Positions 25,422-34,192 of a DNA stretch of 34,701 bases are shown piece by piece. Within the stretch, counting starts at the first letter, position 1; every line of letters begins with the position of its first letter. The position numbers were made by a program, and so were the translations under genes. The notes beneath the pieces are model-generated. The model made no database searches. It had not been told where the DNA came from and worked only from the letters and a program-made list of their open reading frames with translations. Source of the DNA: Bacteroidota bacterium (lineage in GTDB: Bacteria > Bacteroidota > Bacteroidia > Chitinophagales > Chitinophagaceae); the NCBI GenBank assembly GCA_026391195.1, contig JAPLEI010000005.1:13910-48610 (forward strand), read 5' to 3'.

Positions 25422-26402
25422 ATGATTATAACGAAAACACCTTACCGGGTTTCATTTTTTGGAGGGGGAACGGATTTTCCGCTTTGGTTTAGGGAGCATG
25501 GGGGAAGGGTGATTTCCACTTCTATCAATAAATATTGTTACATAACCTGCCGAAGAAAACCTGCTTTTTTTCCGCATAAGCATCGGTTTGTGTACAGTGA
25601 AATTGAGGATGTAAATGATATTTCGGCTACCCGTCATCCTGCAATTAAAGGCGTATTGCAATGGATGGATTGGACGGATGGTGTGGAGATTCACCACGAT
25701 GGAGATTTGCCGGCTCGATCAGGATTAGGGTCTAGTTCCGCATTCACAGTAGGATTGTTGCAAGCAATGCATCGCTTACAAAATACAACGCTTTCTGCAG
25801 ATGAGCTTGCTAAGCAGGCAATTCATGTAGAGCAAAATGTAATTAATGAGGTAGTGGGTTGTCAAGATCAGATTGCCGTTGCCTATGGGGGATTTAACCG
25901 GATAGATTTTAATCCCGATGAAACCTTTTCTGTAACACCTATTTCAATAGAAGCCAGCCGGCTGGCAGATTTGCAAAATCATTTGCTCTTATTTTTTACC
26001 GGATTTTCAAGATTTGCTTCAGAGATTGAATCTAGTAAGTTGGTTAACTTTTCTAAGCAATCAGATTCTTTGCAGCGAATGATGGACATGGTGATGGAGG
26101 CCGAGGATTTATTAAAAGACAATAACCGCGATTTACAACAATTTGGCTGGATGTTGCAGGAAGCCTGGGAGTATAAAAAATCATTATCCTCCATCGTTTC
26201 TACTTCAGCGATTGATGAAATTTATAATCGGGCTATTGCAGCCGGAGCCTTGGGCGGAAAAATATTAGGTGCAGGAGGGGGGGGATTTATTCTCTTCTTT
26301 GTACCTCCGGAAAAACAATCTGCCGTAAAAAGCAGTTTGGCTGAATTGATAGAAGTGCCCTTTTCGTTTGAGCAGGAGGGGTGTTCGGTGGTGTTGGGGT
26401 AG
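25422..26402 (+). CDS. GHMP family sugar kinase (D-glycero-D-manno-heptose 7-phosphate kinase-like)
   Basis: This 326-residue GHMP kinase has an N-terminal IITKTPYRVSFFGGGTDFP, the pattern of HddA-type sugar kinases. The ATP-binding motif is DLPARSGLGSSSAFTVG (about 95-111), and the C-terminal GHMP motif is GGKILGAGGGGFILFF. HddA phosphorylates C1 of D,D-heptose 7-phosphate on the way to GDP-heptose; related kinases act on L-fucose or other sugars. No other heptose gene (gmhA, gmhB, hddC) is visible in the window, so the substrate is open. The start is ATG 25422 after a 270-bp gap. The next gene starts 8 bases after its stop, indicating co-transcription. Confidence 0.85.
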   Translation: MIITKTPYRVSFFGGGTDFPLWFREHGGRVISTSINKYCYITCRRKPAFFPHKHRFVYSEIEDVNDISATRHPAIKGVLQWMDWTDGVEIHHDGDLPARSGLGSSSAFTVGLLQAMHRLQNTTLSADELAKQAIHVEQNVINEVVGCQDQIAVAYGGFNRIDFNPDETFSVTPISIEASRLADLQNHLLLFFTGFSRFASEIESSKLVNFSKQSDSLQRMMDMVMEAEDLLKDNNRDLQQFGWMLQEAWEYKKSLSSIVSTSAIDEIYNRAIAAGALGGKILGAGGGGFILFFVPPEKQSAVKSSLAELIEVPFSFEQEGCSVVLG

Positions 26403-26410
26403 TATTAATT

Positions 26411-27205
26411 ATGAAAAAAGAAAAACCATTTATTATTAGATTATTGTTGCGAGGCAGAAATCTATTTTCCAATTTCTTTTTCGATCCCTGGGAAATGTTG
26501 ATGAAGTGGAGAGCGATTCCTGTTTTTGTAAAAAACATTTTTGAGTATAACGCAAAGCGAAAATCGAATCTTCCTGCCGTTCGTTTTTCTAATTTATTTT
26601 TTACCACCTACGAAAAGTACATGCCCGGAGGAAATGTTGGCGGACATTATTTTTTACAGGATGTTTGGGCTGCAAAAAAAATATATCAATCCGGTACCAA
26701 ACATCATGTGGATATAGGATCACGGATTGATGGTTTTATTGCGCATTTGTTACCTTTTTGTACGGTTGAATATGTTGATATCCGGCCTATTGAATCTCCT
26801 TTTCCTGAATTAGTTTTTAAACAAGGTTCAATTGTAGAGTTACCTTACCCGGATAATTCTATTGAAAGTTTAAGTTGCTTGCATGTGATAGAACATATCG
26901 GTTTGGGCAGGTATGGTGATCCGATTGATCCGGAAGGGCATATAAAAGCTGCCAAAGAGTTGAGTCGTGTGCTAAAGCCAGGAGGAAAGCTCTATTTGGG
27001 AACACCGGTTGGTAAGGAAACAGTTTGTTTTGATGCACATCGGGTGTTTTTTGTAGAAACGTTGTTAAACATTTTTGCGAACCTGCAACTAGAAAAATTT
27101 GATTTTATAAGTGATGAAGGGAAAAGTATAATAGAAAATGCTGATTTTAATTTTTCTAATGGTTGCAAGTATGGATGTGGTCTTTTTGTTTTTTCAAAAA
27201 ATTAA
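26411..27205 (+). CDS. DUF268 / class I SAM-methyltransferase-like protein
   Basis: This 264-residue protein has a methyltransferase-like core: HHVDIGSRIDGFIAHLL (a modified SAM-loop position), VEYVDIRPIE, LPYPDNSIESLSCLHVIEHIGLGRYGDPIDPEG and LSRVLKPGGKLYLGTPVG. The last segments are the hallmark of DUF268 proteins found in polysaccharide loci. The glycine-rich SAM loop is changed to DIGSRIDG, so catalytic status is unclear. The frame can be extended upstream to 26381 into the GHMP kinase gene, but ATG 26411, eight bases after that gene, is the better start. From here on the DNA becomes clearly AT-richer. A role in sugar methylation or glycan assembly is inferred. Confidence 0.8.
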   Translation: MKKEKPFIIRLLLRGRNLFSNFFFDPWEMLMKWRAIPVFVKNIFEYNAKRKSNLPAVRFSNLFFTTYEKYMPGGNVGGHYFLQDVWAAKKIYQSGTKHHVDIGSRIDGFIAHLLPFCTVEYVDIRPIESPFPELVFKQGSIVELPYPDNSIESLSCLHVIEHIGLGRYGDPIDPEGHIKAAKELSRVLKPGGKLYLGTPVGKETVCFDAHRVFFVETLLNIFANLQLEKFDFISDEGKSIIENADFNFSNGCKYGCGLFVFSKN

Positions 27206-27297
27206 TGATATAAGCTTCCAAAATTTACCCCAGGTAACTCACTCAACCCACTCCATCTTGGAACGTATTTTTTGTATTAATTGTATTTTTATTTTCA

Positions 27298-29037
27298 ATG
27301 AAACATTTTTATAAAAATATAAGTTTCCTATTAACTCGTGGAAACAAAAAAGAATTGATTTATTTAGCTTTTTTGTTAATTATAGGGATGTTTTTAGAAA
27401 TGGGCGGTGTGGGAATTTTAATTCCTGCATTATCATTTTTATTGAATACTAATTTAGAGACTCATCCAGTATATGCTAAATACATAAAAATTATATTTGG
27501 AGATATTTCTACAGCCAGAATTATATTTTATGGCTTAATATTTATGTCTATTTTTTATCTGGCGAAATTAATTTTTTTAGTATATTCTTCTTATAAACAA
27601 TCTAATTTTGTAAATAATCTCTCAAGAGATTTATCTAAAGAGTTATTTGAAGGATATATGCAAATGCCATATGTATTTCATCTGCAAAGAAACTCCTCTG
27701 AGTTGCAGAGAAACATACAAATAGAGATTCTTCATTTTGGCGGAATTTGTTTGGCTGCTTTAAGTCTTGCAACAGAGATATCAACCATTTTAGGAATTTG
27801 TATTCTATTCCTTTATGTAGAACCCATTGGTGCGATTTCAGTCATTACTTTTTTTGGTTTTTTCACGTATATTTTTAATAGAATAACTAATACTAGAATA
27901 AAAAGTTGGGGTTACCGGCGACAAGAATTCGATGGGTTGTCTAATAAATATTTATTAGAAGGCTTAGGAGGAGTTAAACAAATTAAACTTACACAGCGGG
28001 AAGGTTTTTTTGTAAATAAATTTATGGGTCCGGTAATAGGAAAGGGAATTACAAATACAAAAATTCAGGTATTAGGAGTTGTGCCAAGATTATATCTTGA
28101 GTTACTTGCAATTGGAGGGGTTTCAATAATGGTTGGGGTATTTGTTCTTCAGCAAAAGCCATTGGCTAATTTAATTCCAATCATTGGAATTTTTATGGCG
28201 GCAGCCTTTCGTTTGATTCCTTCTATAAACAAAATAATTAATTCAATACAAACCGTAAGCTATGCAACCCCTGTTCTAAAAGTCCTATATGAAGAATTCG
28301 GTATAGTGCGTGCAGCAAAATTTAATACTGTAGACATTTCAAGAAGTATCAATTTTGAATCTCAAATCATTTTCAATCAGGTTAGTTATGCTTATCCCGG
28401 AAGCGAAAGGAAAGTGATAGAGGATATTTGTTTTACCATAAATAAAGGTGATTGTATAGGTATAATTGGAACTACAGGGTCTGGAAAAAGTACTTTAATT
28501 GATTTATTAGTAGGACTTCTCAATCCAGATGCTGGTGAAATTTTGATAGACCAAAAAAATATAAATACAATCGTTAATCAATGGCAGAAATTGATTGGAT
28601 ATGTTCCTCAGTCCATTTATTTAACGGATGATTCATTGCGAAACAATATCGCATTTGGTGTTCCGGGAAATTTGATTGAGGAAGAGAAAGTTAGAAAGGC
28701 ACTCGTTACATCACAATTATCGAATTTTGTAAATAATTTACCAGAAGGCCTAGATACCATTGTTGGCGAACGGGGTGTACGCTTGTCGGGCGGCGAACGA
28801 CAAAGAATCGCTATTGCCAGAGCATTGTATCACGATCCACCTATTCTGATTTTAGATGAAGCCACAAGTTCTCTGGATAATTTTACTGAAAAAGAATTTA
28901 TGAATTCGGTAAATGCCCTACAAGGAACAAAGACAATCATCATAGTAGCTCATCGGTTAACAACGGTAGAAAAATGTGATATCGTTTATGAGTTTTTAAA
29001 TGGTAAAATAAACAAGGTTATATCCCATCAGTCTTAG
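27298..29037 (+). CDS. ABC exporter/flippase (fused transmembrane and ATPase domains, PglK/MsbA-like)
   Basis: This 579-residue half-transporter has a membrane domain in residues 1 to about 330 with about six hydrophobic helices. The nucleotide-binding domain starts near 350: Walker A GTTGSGKST (391-399), Q-loop YVPQSIYL, ABC signature LSGGERQRIAIARAL (from 496), Walker B PPILILDEATSSLD, and the H-loop in IVAHRLTTV. It should work as a homodimer in the inner membrane. In a glycan locus with glycosyltransferases and no Wzx or Wzm/Wzt pair in view, flipping of a lipid-linked oligosaccharide (as PglK does) is the likely job, though this is inferred. The next gene starts one base after its stop. 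Confidence 0.9.
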   Translation: MKHFYKNISFLLTRGNKKELIYLAFLLIIGMFLEMGGVGILIPALSFLLNTNLETHPVYAKYIKIIFGDISTARIIFYGLIFMSIFYLAKLIFLVYSSYKQSNFVNNLSRDLSKELFEGYMQMPYVFHLQRNSSELQRNIQIEILHFGGICLAALSLATEISTILGICILFLYVEPIGAISVITFFGFFTYIFNRITNTRIKSWGYRRQEFDGLSNKYLLEGLGGVKQIKLTQREGFFVNKFMGPVIGKGITNTKIQVLGVVPRLYLELLAIGGVSIMVGVFVLQQKPLANLIPIIGIFMAAAFRLIPSINKIINSIQTVSYATPVLKVLYEEFGIVRAAKFNTVDISRSINFESQIIFNQVSYAYPGSERKVIEDICFTINKGDCIGIIGTTGSGKSTLIDLLVGLLNPDAGEILIDQKNINTIVNQWQKLIGYVPQSIYLTDDSLRNNIAFGVPGNLIEEEKVRKALVTSQLSNFVNNLPEGLDTIVGERGVRLSGGERQRIAIARALYHDPPILILDEATSSLDNFTEKEFMNSVNALQGTKTIIIVAHRLTTVEKCDIVYEFLNGKINKVISHQS

Positions 29038-29038
29038 T

Positions 29039-30169
29039 ATGCGGTTGATTATTTTGATTCCAACCTATCAGCGTCCTACTCCATTAATCTGGTCTTTGCA
29101 ATCTGTAATTAGGCAAAAATTTGATAAGCCTACTTTTGCCACAAAAGTAATGATTTTAAATAATGACCCTGTTTATAAAAATCAAGTTGATCAATCCGTT
29201 AATCAAGTTTTAAATAATAATCCACATCATGAATTTGACAGCGTAGAAATTATCCAGGGAAATACAGCAATTCCTCCCATAAAAAATATATATGGAACCC
29301 TTAAGGCCATCACGGAGAACGGCGACATTGCTATTATTCATGGTGATGATGATATAATGCTTCCGAACACTTTGTTATTCCGTTATAATAGTGCTTTAGC
29401 AAGTAAACTACATGTATTTATTGGTAATTGTTTATGGTCTTGCTTTTTTGTAAAACAAAGAGCAGGAATTTATCTGGACACCCTAAAAAATCCATACGAA
29501 TCAGCTAAGCCTTATCAGTATAACTTGCCCAAAAGCGATGAAATTACTACTTATTCCTTGCCATTTATAAGTGTTTATACCTATAAGATAAGTGATGAGT
29601 TCTGGTCTATTTTCGATTTAGCTATTGATTGGAGTGATCAATTACCATATGAACCTAAAATTAAGTATCCATTTGTTCCATTTTATATTGGATTGGCAGC
29701 CTATCATGCCAATCAGCTGGGTGTAGCAAATATAAATATGGTAATTCGGGGCCAATTTTTTTCTAAACGAAAATTATTGCCACCTTTAACGGTAACTGAA
29801 TATGCAAATGGAGGAATCATATTACTAACCGGCCTAGCTGTTCTAAATAATGAAACATTATTAAATAATCCTAATTTTCATTTAATTAGAAAAAATCAAC
29901 GAGAGGCAACAAAAAAACATGTGTTGCAATCTTTTACTAGGAGAGATGGTTTGAGTATCGCACAGCTTTTAAATTTGTATCGGATTGCAGGGTCGGCATT
30001 TACAGTAAAAGATTTTACGGTATCCATTATTTTAAAAAATTGTAGACAATTATTTAATAATATTTTTTTTACCACTAATTTGAAACGTTGGTTTGTAGGA
30101 TGGGGAAAGGAAACATCCATGCAAGAATTCTGGTACCGATGGGATGAAAGTAATTCTAAAAAAAATTAA
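29039..30169 (+). CDS. Glycosyltransferase family 2-like protein (first of two)
   Basis: This 376-residue protein begins with the GT-A/GT2 pattern MRLIILIPTYQRPTPLIWSL. A DxD-type motif is seen in AIIHGDDDIMLPN (about residues 100-112). It has no membrane segments and should act at the inner face of the cytoplasmic membrane, adding a sugar to a lipid-linked glycan. The C-terminal half is not recognisable and gives no donor or acceptor clue. It starts one base after the ABC transporter stop and is followed after 31 bp by a second GT2 gene. DNA is AT-rich, as in its neighbours. Confidence 0.83.
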   Translation: MRLIILIPTYQRPTPLIWSLQSVIRQKFDKPTFATKVMILNNDPVYKNQVDQSVNQVLNNNPHHEFDSVEIIQGNTAIPPIKNIYGTLKAITENGDIAIIHGDDDIMLPNTLLFRYNSALASKLHVFIGNCLWSCFFVKQRAGIYLDTLKNPYESAKPYQYNLPKSDEITTYSLPFISVYTYKISDEFWSIFDLAIDWSDQLPYEPKIKYPFVPFYIGLAAYHANQLGVANINMVIRGQFFSKRKLLPPLTVTEYANGGIILLTGLAVLNNETLLNNPNFHLIRKNQREATKKHVLQSFTRRDGLSIAQLLNLYRIAGSAFTVKDFTVSIILKNCRQLFNNIFFTTNLKRWFVGWGKETSMQEFWYRWDESNSKKN

Positions 30170-30200
30170 AGTAGTGATTTTTTACTAAGTTGATTTTCTT

Positions 30201-31166
30201 ATGGGTCTAAACAATCATATACTAACAATAGCAATTCCTACTTATAATCGACATGAGAAATTGATGCGATTATTAGTGATATTGAAAGAAGAAATTGTTC
30301 GATTAGATTTAACGGACACCGTAAGTATACTAATTAGTGACAACTCTGAAAATAACGTAACAGAAAATGCAATAAGTGATTTTAACAATGAAATTATACA
30401 ACTACAATATTATAGGCAAAAAGTAAATGTGGGTTTTGATAGCAACCTACTTTTTTTGTTTCAACAGTGTAGTTCTAAATATATCTGGTTCATTTCAGAT
30501 GATGATTGTCCTTTACCGAATAGCCTCACAAAAATTTTATCGGTGTTACATGCCAAGCATCCCGATGTGTTACTTTTTTCTTTCATGCAGCCCCCGGGCT
30601 CAACAGAGCGGCAATTTGATTTTAATGAAGATGTACGACTAATTGAGGAGCCTGCTTCCATTATCAAAAATATTTTGAAGTATCCCAAGATAAGTATATA
30701 TGTTTTAAGGAAAGTTGATTTTACAGAAACACAGAATCTTTTTATTAATCAATCTATTGGTCAAGGATGGATATTTTTAACAATAAGTTTTTCTGTTTTA
30801 GAACTGAACAATCATCCCTCCGTTGCAATCATTTCCGAACAATTGGCAAGTGCAGATGAAGATTATAAGCACATATGGGTTCCCTCACCTTTTCTTCATA
30901 TGCATAAAATAGCATTTCATCCCTATATTGTAAAATATCTTCCTGATTTACATAAACAATTGAAAGTTGACGGATATATTCAATGCATCGTTTTTTCATG
31001 GGCTTTAAAAAGGGGCATCCTTTTATTAGATGATATGGAAGGCTTGAACCAGTTTATTAATAAATTAGAGTGGAGGTTAAGGATATTATTAGTGCGTCCT
31101 AAATTATTCTTGCAATTTCTTTTGATGAAATTTAATGTAATTCCCCAGTTTTTAATTCAGAAGTGA
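30201..31166 (+). CDS. Glycosyltransferase family 2 protein (second of two)
   Basis: This 321-residue protein has the GT2 N-terminus LTIAIPTYNRHEKLMRLL. SILISDNSENN is the nucleotide-binding strand, and YIWFISDDDCPLPNSL contains the DxD-type metal site. It is probably a cytosolic, membrane-associated enzyme of the same glycan pathway as the preceding GT2. The two are not obvious duplicates beyond the family core. The 112 bp after its stop contain a short ACGCT-AAC-AGCGT hairpin (31194-31206) followed by only a weak pyrimidine run, so termination there is doubtful. Donor sugar unknown. Confidence 0.87.
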   Translation: MGLNNHILTIAIPTYNRHEKLMRLLVILKEEIVRLDLTDTVSILISDNSENNVTENAISDFNNEIIQLQYYRQKVNVGFDSNLLFLFQQCSSKYIWFISDDDCPLPNSLTKILSVLHAKHPDVLLFSFMQPPGSTERQFDFNEDVRLIEEPASIIKNILKYPKISIYVLRKVDFTETQNLFINQSIGQGWIFLTISFSVLELNNHPSVAIISEQLASADEDYKHIWVPSPFLHMHKIAFHPYIVKYLPDLHKQLKVDGYIQCIVFSWALKRGILLLDDMEGLNQFINKLEWRLRILLVRPKLFLQFLLMKFNVIPQFLIQK

Positions 31167-31278
31167 CTGCTGTAACATTTCATTATTTAAAATACGCTAA
31201 CAGCGTTCTTTCTGCAATAATTAGTAAGTAATAGGCAATGCAAGCTCAGGAAATTTTATTTATATCAAAAATAATTTT

Positions 31279-32049
31279 ATGAAAGTCGTACTTCTGGCAG
31301 GAGGTTTAGGAACAAGGTTAGCTGAAGAAACGGATGTTCGCCCAAAGCCAATGGTAGAAATTGGTGGTATGCCCATTCTTTGGCATATTATGAAAATTTA
31401 TTCTAGTTATGGGTATCATGATTTTGTAATTTGTTTGGGATATAAAGGGTATTTGATTAAAGAATATTTTGCCAATTATTTTTTACACCAATCAGATGTT
31501 ACCATTAGTTTAAAGGATAATGGGGTAAAAGTACATACTTCGCAAGCTGAGTCTTGGAATATAACTTTAGTAGATACTGGTAATGAAACCATGACGGGAG
31601 GCCGTATCAAACGAATACAACCACATATTGGTAACGAACCCTTTATGATTACCTATGGAGACGGCCTTTCAGATGTTAATATTAAGAATTTAGTCAATTT
31701 TCATCATCAACATCAGAAGCTTTGTACGGTAACAACGGTTCAACCCTCTGGTAGATTTGGTTCTTTGGAAATGGACGCTAACCATTCAGTTGTTTCTTTT
31801 CTAGAAAAACCCAAAGGTGATGGAGCTTGGATCAATGGTGGATTTTTTGTTTGTCAACCCGAAGTATTTACTTATTTAAGCAATGATAAAACAGTTTTTG
31901 AGCAGGAACCCATGGAAAAATTAGCTAAGAATGGCAATATGATGGCTTTTAAACATGAAGGTTTTTGGCGGCCAATGGATACTTTGAAGGATAAAAATGA
32001 TTTGAATGCTTTATGGAATCAGCATCAAGCCCCTTGGAAAATATGGTAG
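31279..32049 (+). CDS. rfbF: Glucose-1-phosphate cytidylyltransferase
   Basis: This 256-residue nucleotidyltransferase makes CDP-glucose from CTP and glucose 1-phosphate. The N-terminal signature is KVVLLAGGLGTRLAEET with VRPKPMVEIGGMPILWHI. MITYGDGLSDVNI carries the metal-binding Asp, and AWINGGFFV and EGFWRPMDTLKDK match RfbF/DdhA. The length equals that of the known enzymes (about 257). It is preceded by a 112-bp gap without a clear promoter. The dehydratase gene overlaps its end by 7 bases, so the two consecutive enzymes are translationally coupled. Confidence 0.95.
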   Translation: MKVVLLAGGLGTRLAEETDVRPKPMVEIGGMPILWHIMKIYSSYGYHDFVICLGYKGYLIKEYFANYFLHQSDVTISLKDNGVKVHTSQAESWNITLVDTGNETMTGGRIKRIQPHIGNEPFMITYGDGLSDVNIKNLVNFHHQHQKLCTVTTVQPSGRFGSLEMDANHSVVSFLEKPKGDGAWINGGFFVCQPEVFTYLSNDKTVFEQEPMEKLAKNGNMMAFKHEGFWRPMDTLKDKNDLNALWNQHQAPWKIW

Positions 32050-33128
32050 ATCAATTTAAAATATTACAACAAACTTATCAAGGCAAAAAGGTGTTTATTA
32101 CCGGGCATACTGGTTTTAAAGGAGCTTGGTTATTGAAAATTTTAAATCTACTGGGTGCACAAATCGAGGGGTATGCTTTGGCACCTCAAACTAAAAACGA
32201 TCTGTTTCATCTAATTAATGGAAATCAACTGGGATATTCTGTTATACACGATATCCGAGATAAGGCATTTTTGATTAATGCGGTAAACGATTTTCAACCT
32301 GATTTTGTTTTTCATCTCGCCGCACAGCCATTGGTAAGAGTTTCTTATCAAATACCTGATGAAACTTTTGAGATAAATGTTATGGGAACGAACTTTTTAC
32401 TGGAAGCAATCAGGGGGCTTGAAAAAAAATGTCATACCATCATTATAACTACTGATAAAGTTTATGAAAACCTAGAATCTAGTATTGCATTCAATGAATT
32501 CGATCGGTTAGGTGGGTATGACCCTTATAGTGCCAGTAAAGCCTGTGTAGAATTATTAGTGGATGCATATAGAAAATCATTTTTTAACCCTGATCAATAT
32601 TCAATTCACCAAAAATCAATAGCTGTAGCACGGGCAGGTAATGTTATTGGTGGCGGAGATTGGAGTACAGATCGGTTGTTGCCTGATATTGCAAAATGTA
32701 TGGGCAAGCAGTTGCCTGTTTTCATCCGTAACCCATCTTCAGTAAGGCCTTGGCAACATGTATTAGATCCCTTAATGGGTTATCTTTGGTTGGGTAAATG
32801 TATTGAGGAGGATCCAATTACTTTTTCACAAGCTTATAATTTCGGTCCGCTACCCGAAGATACTTTTACGGTAGAAGCCATGGTAAAAAAGGCAATCAGC
32901 TACTGGGGTGAAGGAAGTTATGAAATTGTTTCTTCTAATGAACAACCACATGAAGCTCAGTTGTTGCAATTAGATATTTCCAAAGCTATTCATTCATTAA
33001 ATTGGTTACCAAAGTTTTCTGCTGACCAGTCTATTAAAATGACGATTGATTGGTATAAGTGTTTTTACGCTCAACCATCAAAAATCGTTGATTTTACGCG
33101 AAATCAAATTGCTTCTTTTTTTGATTAA
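32043..33128 (+). CDS. rfbG: CDP-glucose 4,6-dehydratase
   Basis: This 361-residue extended SDR converts CDP-glucose to CDP-4-keto-6-deoxyglucose. The NAD loop is VFITGHTGFKGAWLLKIL. HLAAQPLVRVSY and the catalytic YSASK in GGYDPYSASKACVELL are as in RfbG/DdhB. The downstream ARAGNVIGGGDWSTDRLLPD and PWQHVLDPLMGYLWL are diagnostic. The frame extends to 32013, but ATG 32043, inside the rfbF stop region, gives the family length and is preferred. It shares 7 bases with rfbF. The product is the branch point for 3,6-dideoxy- and branched CDP-sugars. Confidence 0.95.
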   Translation: MVDQFKILQQTYQGKKVFITGHTGFKGAWLLKILNLLGAQIEGYALAPQTKNDLFHLINGNQLGYSVIHDIRDKAFLINAVNDFQPDFVFHLAAQPLVRVSYQIPDETFEINVMGTNFLLEAIRGLEKKCHTIIITTDKVYENLESSIAFNEFDRLGGYDPYSASKACVELLVDAYRKSFFNPDQYSIHQKSIAVARAGNVIGGGDWSTDRLLPDIAKCMGKQLPVFIRNPSSVRPWQHVLDPLMGYLWLGKCIEEDPITFSQAYNFGPLPEDTFTVEAMVKKAISYWGEGSYEIVSSNEQPHEAQLLQLDISKAIHSLNWLPKFSADQSIKMTIDWYKCFYAQPSKIVDFTRNQIASFFD

Positions 33129-33154
33129 TTTTTCTAAAAATTGCAGAATGCAAT

Positions 33155-34192
33155 ATGGATAAATTAGAGGAGGATTTAGAACATATTTACCAGCATACTC
33201 AAGATTTATGGAAATCTCTATCCGGGAAAACAATTTTTGTTACCGGAGGGACTGGTTTTTTTGGTATTTGGTTACAAATGAGTTTTGTTTTCATCAATCG
33301 AAAGCAAAATTTGAATGCTAACATGATAATCCTAACCCGAAATAAAAATGCTTTTTTTGATAAATATCCTTTCTTGTCTAATAATCCGGAGGTAAGTTTT
33401 GTTGAGGGAGATATTTGTTCATTTACATTTTTCAACGGTTCAGTTGATTTTATCATACATGCTGCTACCGAGGCAAGTGTAAAACTTAACCTTGAAGCAC
33501 CTCTAATGATGTTTCATACGATTGTTGATGGTACTAAACGGATTTTGGATTTTGCCGTTGAAAAAAAGGTTGCATCTTTCCTGTTCACTAGTTCAGGTGC
33601 GGTCTATGGAAAGCAACCTGCTACTTACTCCCATATTCCGGAAGATTATTCAGGTGCTCCTGAAACTTCTAATCCCGCTAGTGTGTATGGAGAAGCAAAG
33701 AGAATGGCCGAAGTATTGTGTGCAGTTTATCATCAACAATTTTTGCTACCCATAAAAATTGCGAGATGCTTTGCTTTTGTAGGGCCCTTCTTGCCCTTGG
33801 ATACACATTTTGCTATTGGAAATTTTATTTTTAACTTAATCAGGCAGGAGGATATTATTGTGAAAGGCGATGGATCGCCACTTCGATCATATTTATACGC
33901 TTCCGATCTTGCTATTTGGTTGTGGACTATTTTGTTTAAAGGGGTTGATATACATCCATATAATGTAGGATCGGATGATGCCATTTCAATAGAGGCTTTA
34001 GCTAATCTGATTGCAAATTATAATCCCAGCAGAAATACCCAGGTGTTCATGAAAGGAACCAGCCAATATCAATCAGAAAGAAATTATGTTCCTTCAATAG
34101 CAAGAGCTCAATCTCAACTTGAACTTAAAGTTAGTATTAACAGAACAGAGGCAATTAAGAAAACAATCGATTTTTATTCTCAAGCAAAATGA
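33155..34192 (+). CDS. NAD-dependent epimerase/dehydratase (extended SDR) of the CDP-sugar branch
   Basis: This 345-residue extended SDR has the NAD(P) loop IFVTGGTGFFGIWL (about residues 26-39). IIHAATEAS and LFTSSGAVYG follow, and the catalytic YxxxK is SVYGEAKRMAE. KIARCFAFVGPFLPLD, GDGSPLRSYLYASDLAIWLW and YNVGSDDAISI mark a subgroup I recognise from O-antigen-type loci, without a firm reaction assigned. By position it should act after RfbG, for example as a 4-keto reductase or epimerase on a CDP-deoxysugar (inference). Its stop codon overlaps the start of the next gene as ATGA, so it is translationally coupled to the aldolase. Confidence 0.88.
   Translation: MDKLEEDLEHIYQHTQDLWKSLSGKTIFVTGGTGFFGIWLQMSFVFINRKQNLNANMIILTRNKNAFFDKYPFLSNNPEVSFVEGDICSFTFFNGSVDFIIHAATEASVKLNLEAPLMMFHTIVDGTKRILDFAVEKKVASFLFTSSGAVYGKQPATYSHIPEDYSGAPETSNPASVYGEAKRMAEVLCAVYHQQFLLPIKIARCFAFVGPFLPLDTHFAIGNFIFNLIRQEDIIVKGDGSPLRSYLYASDLAIWLWTILFKGVDIHPYNVGSDDAISIEALANLIANYNPSRNTQVFMKGTSQYQSERNYVPSIARAQSQLELKVSINRTEAIKKTIDFYSQAK

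Noticed and set aside
31194-31212. ACGCT-AAC-AGCGT hairpin before rfbF as a terminator
   Set aside because: It has a 5-bp stem, a 3-nt loop and an interrupted pyrimidine run. It is not convincing and the operon may continue through it.
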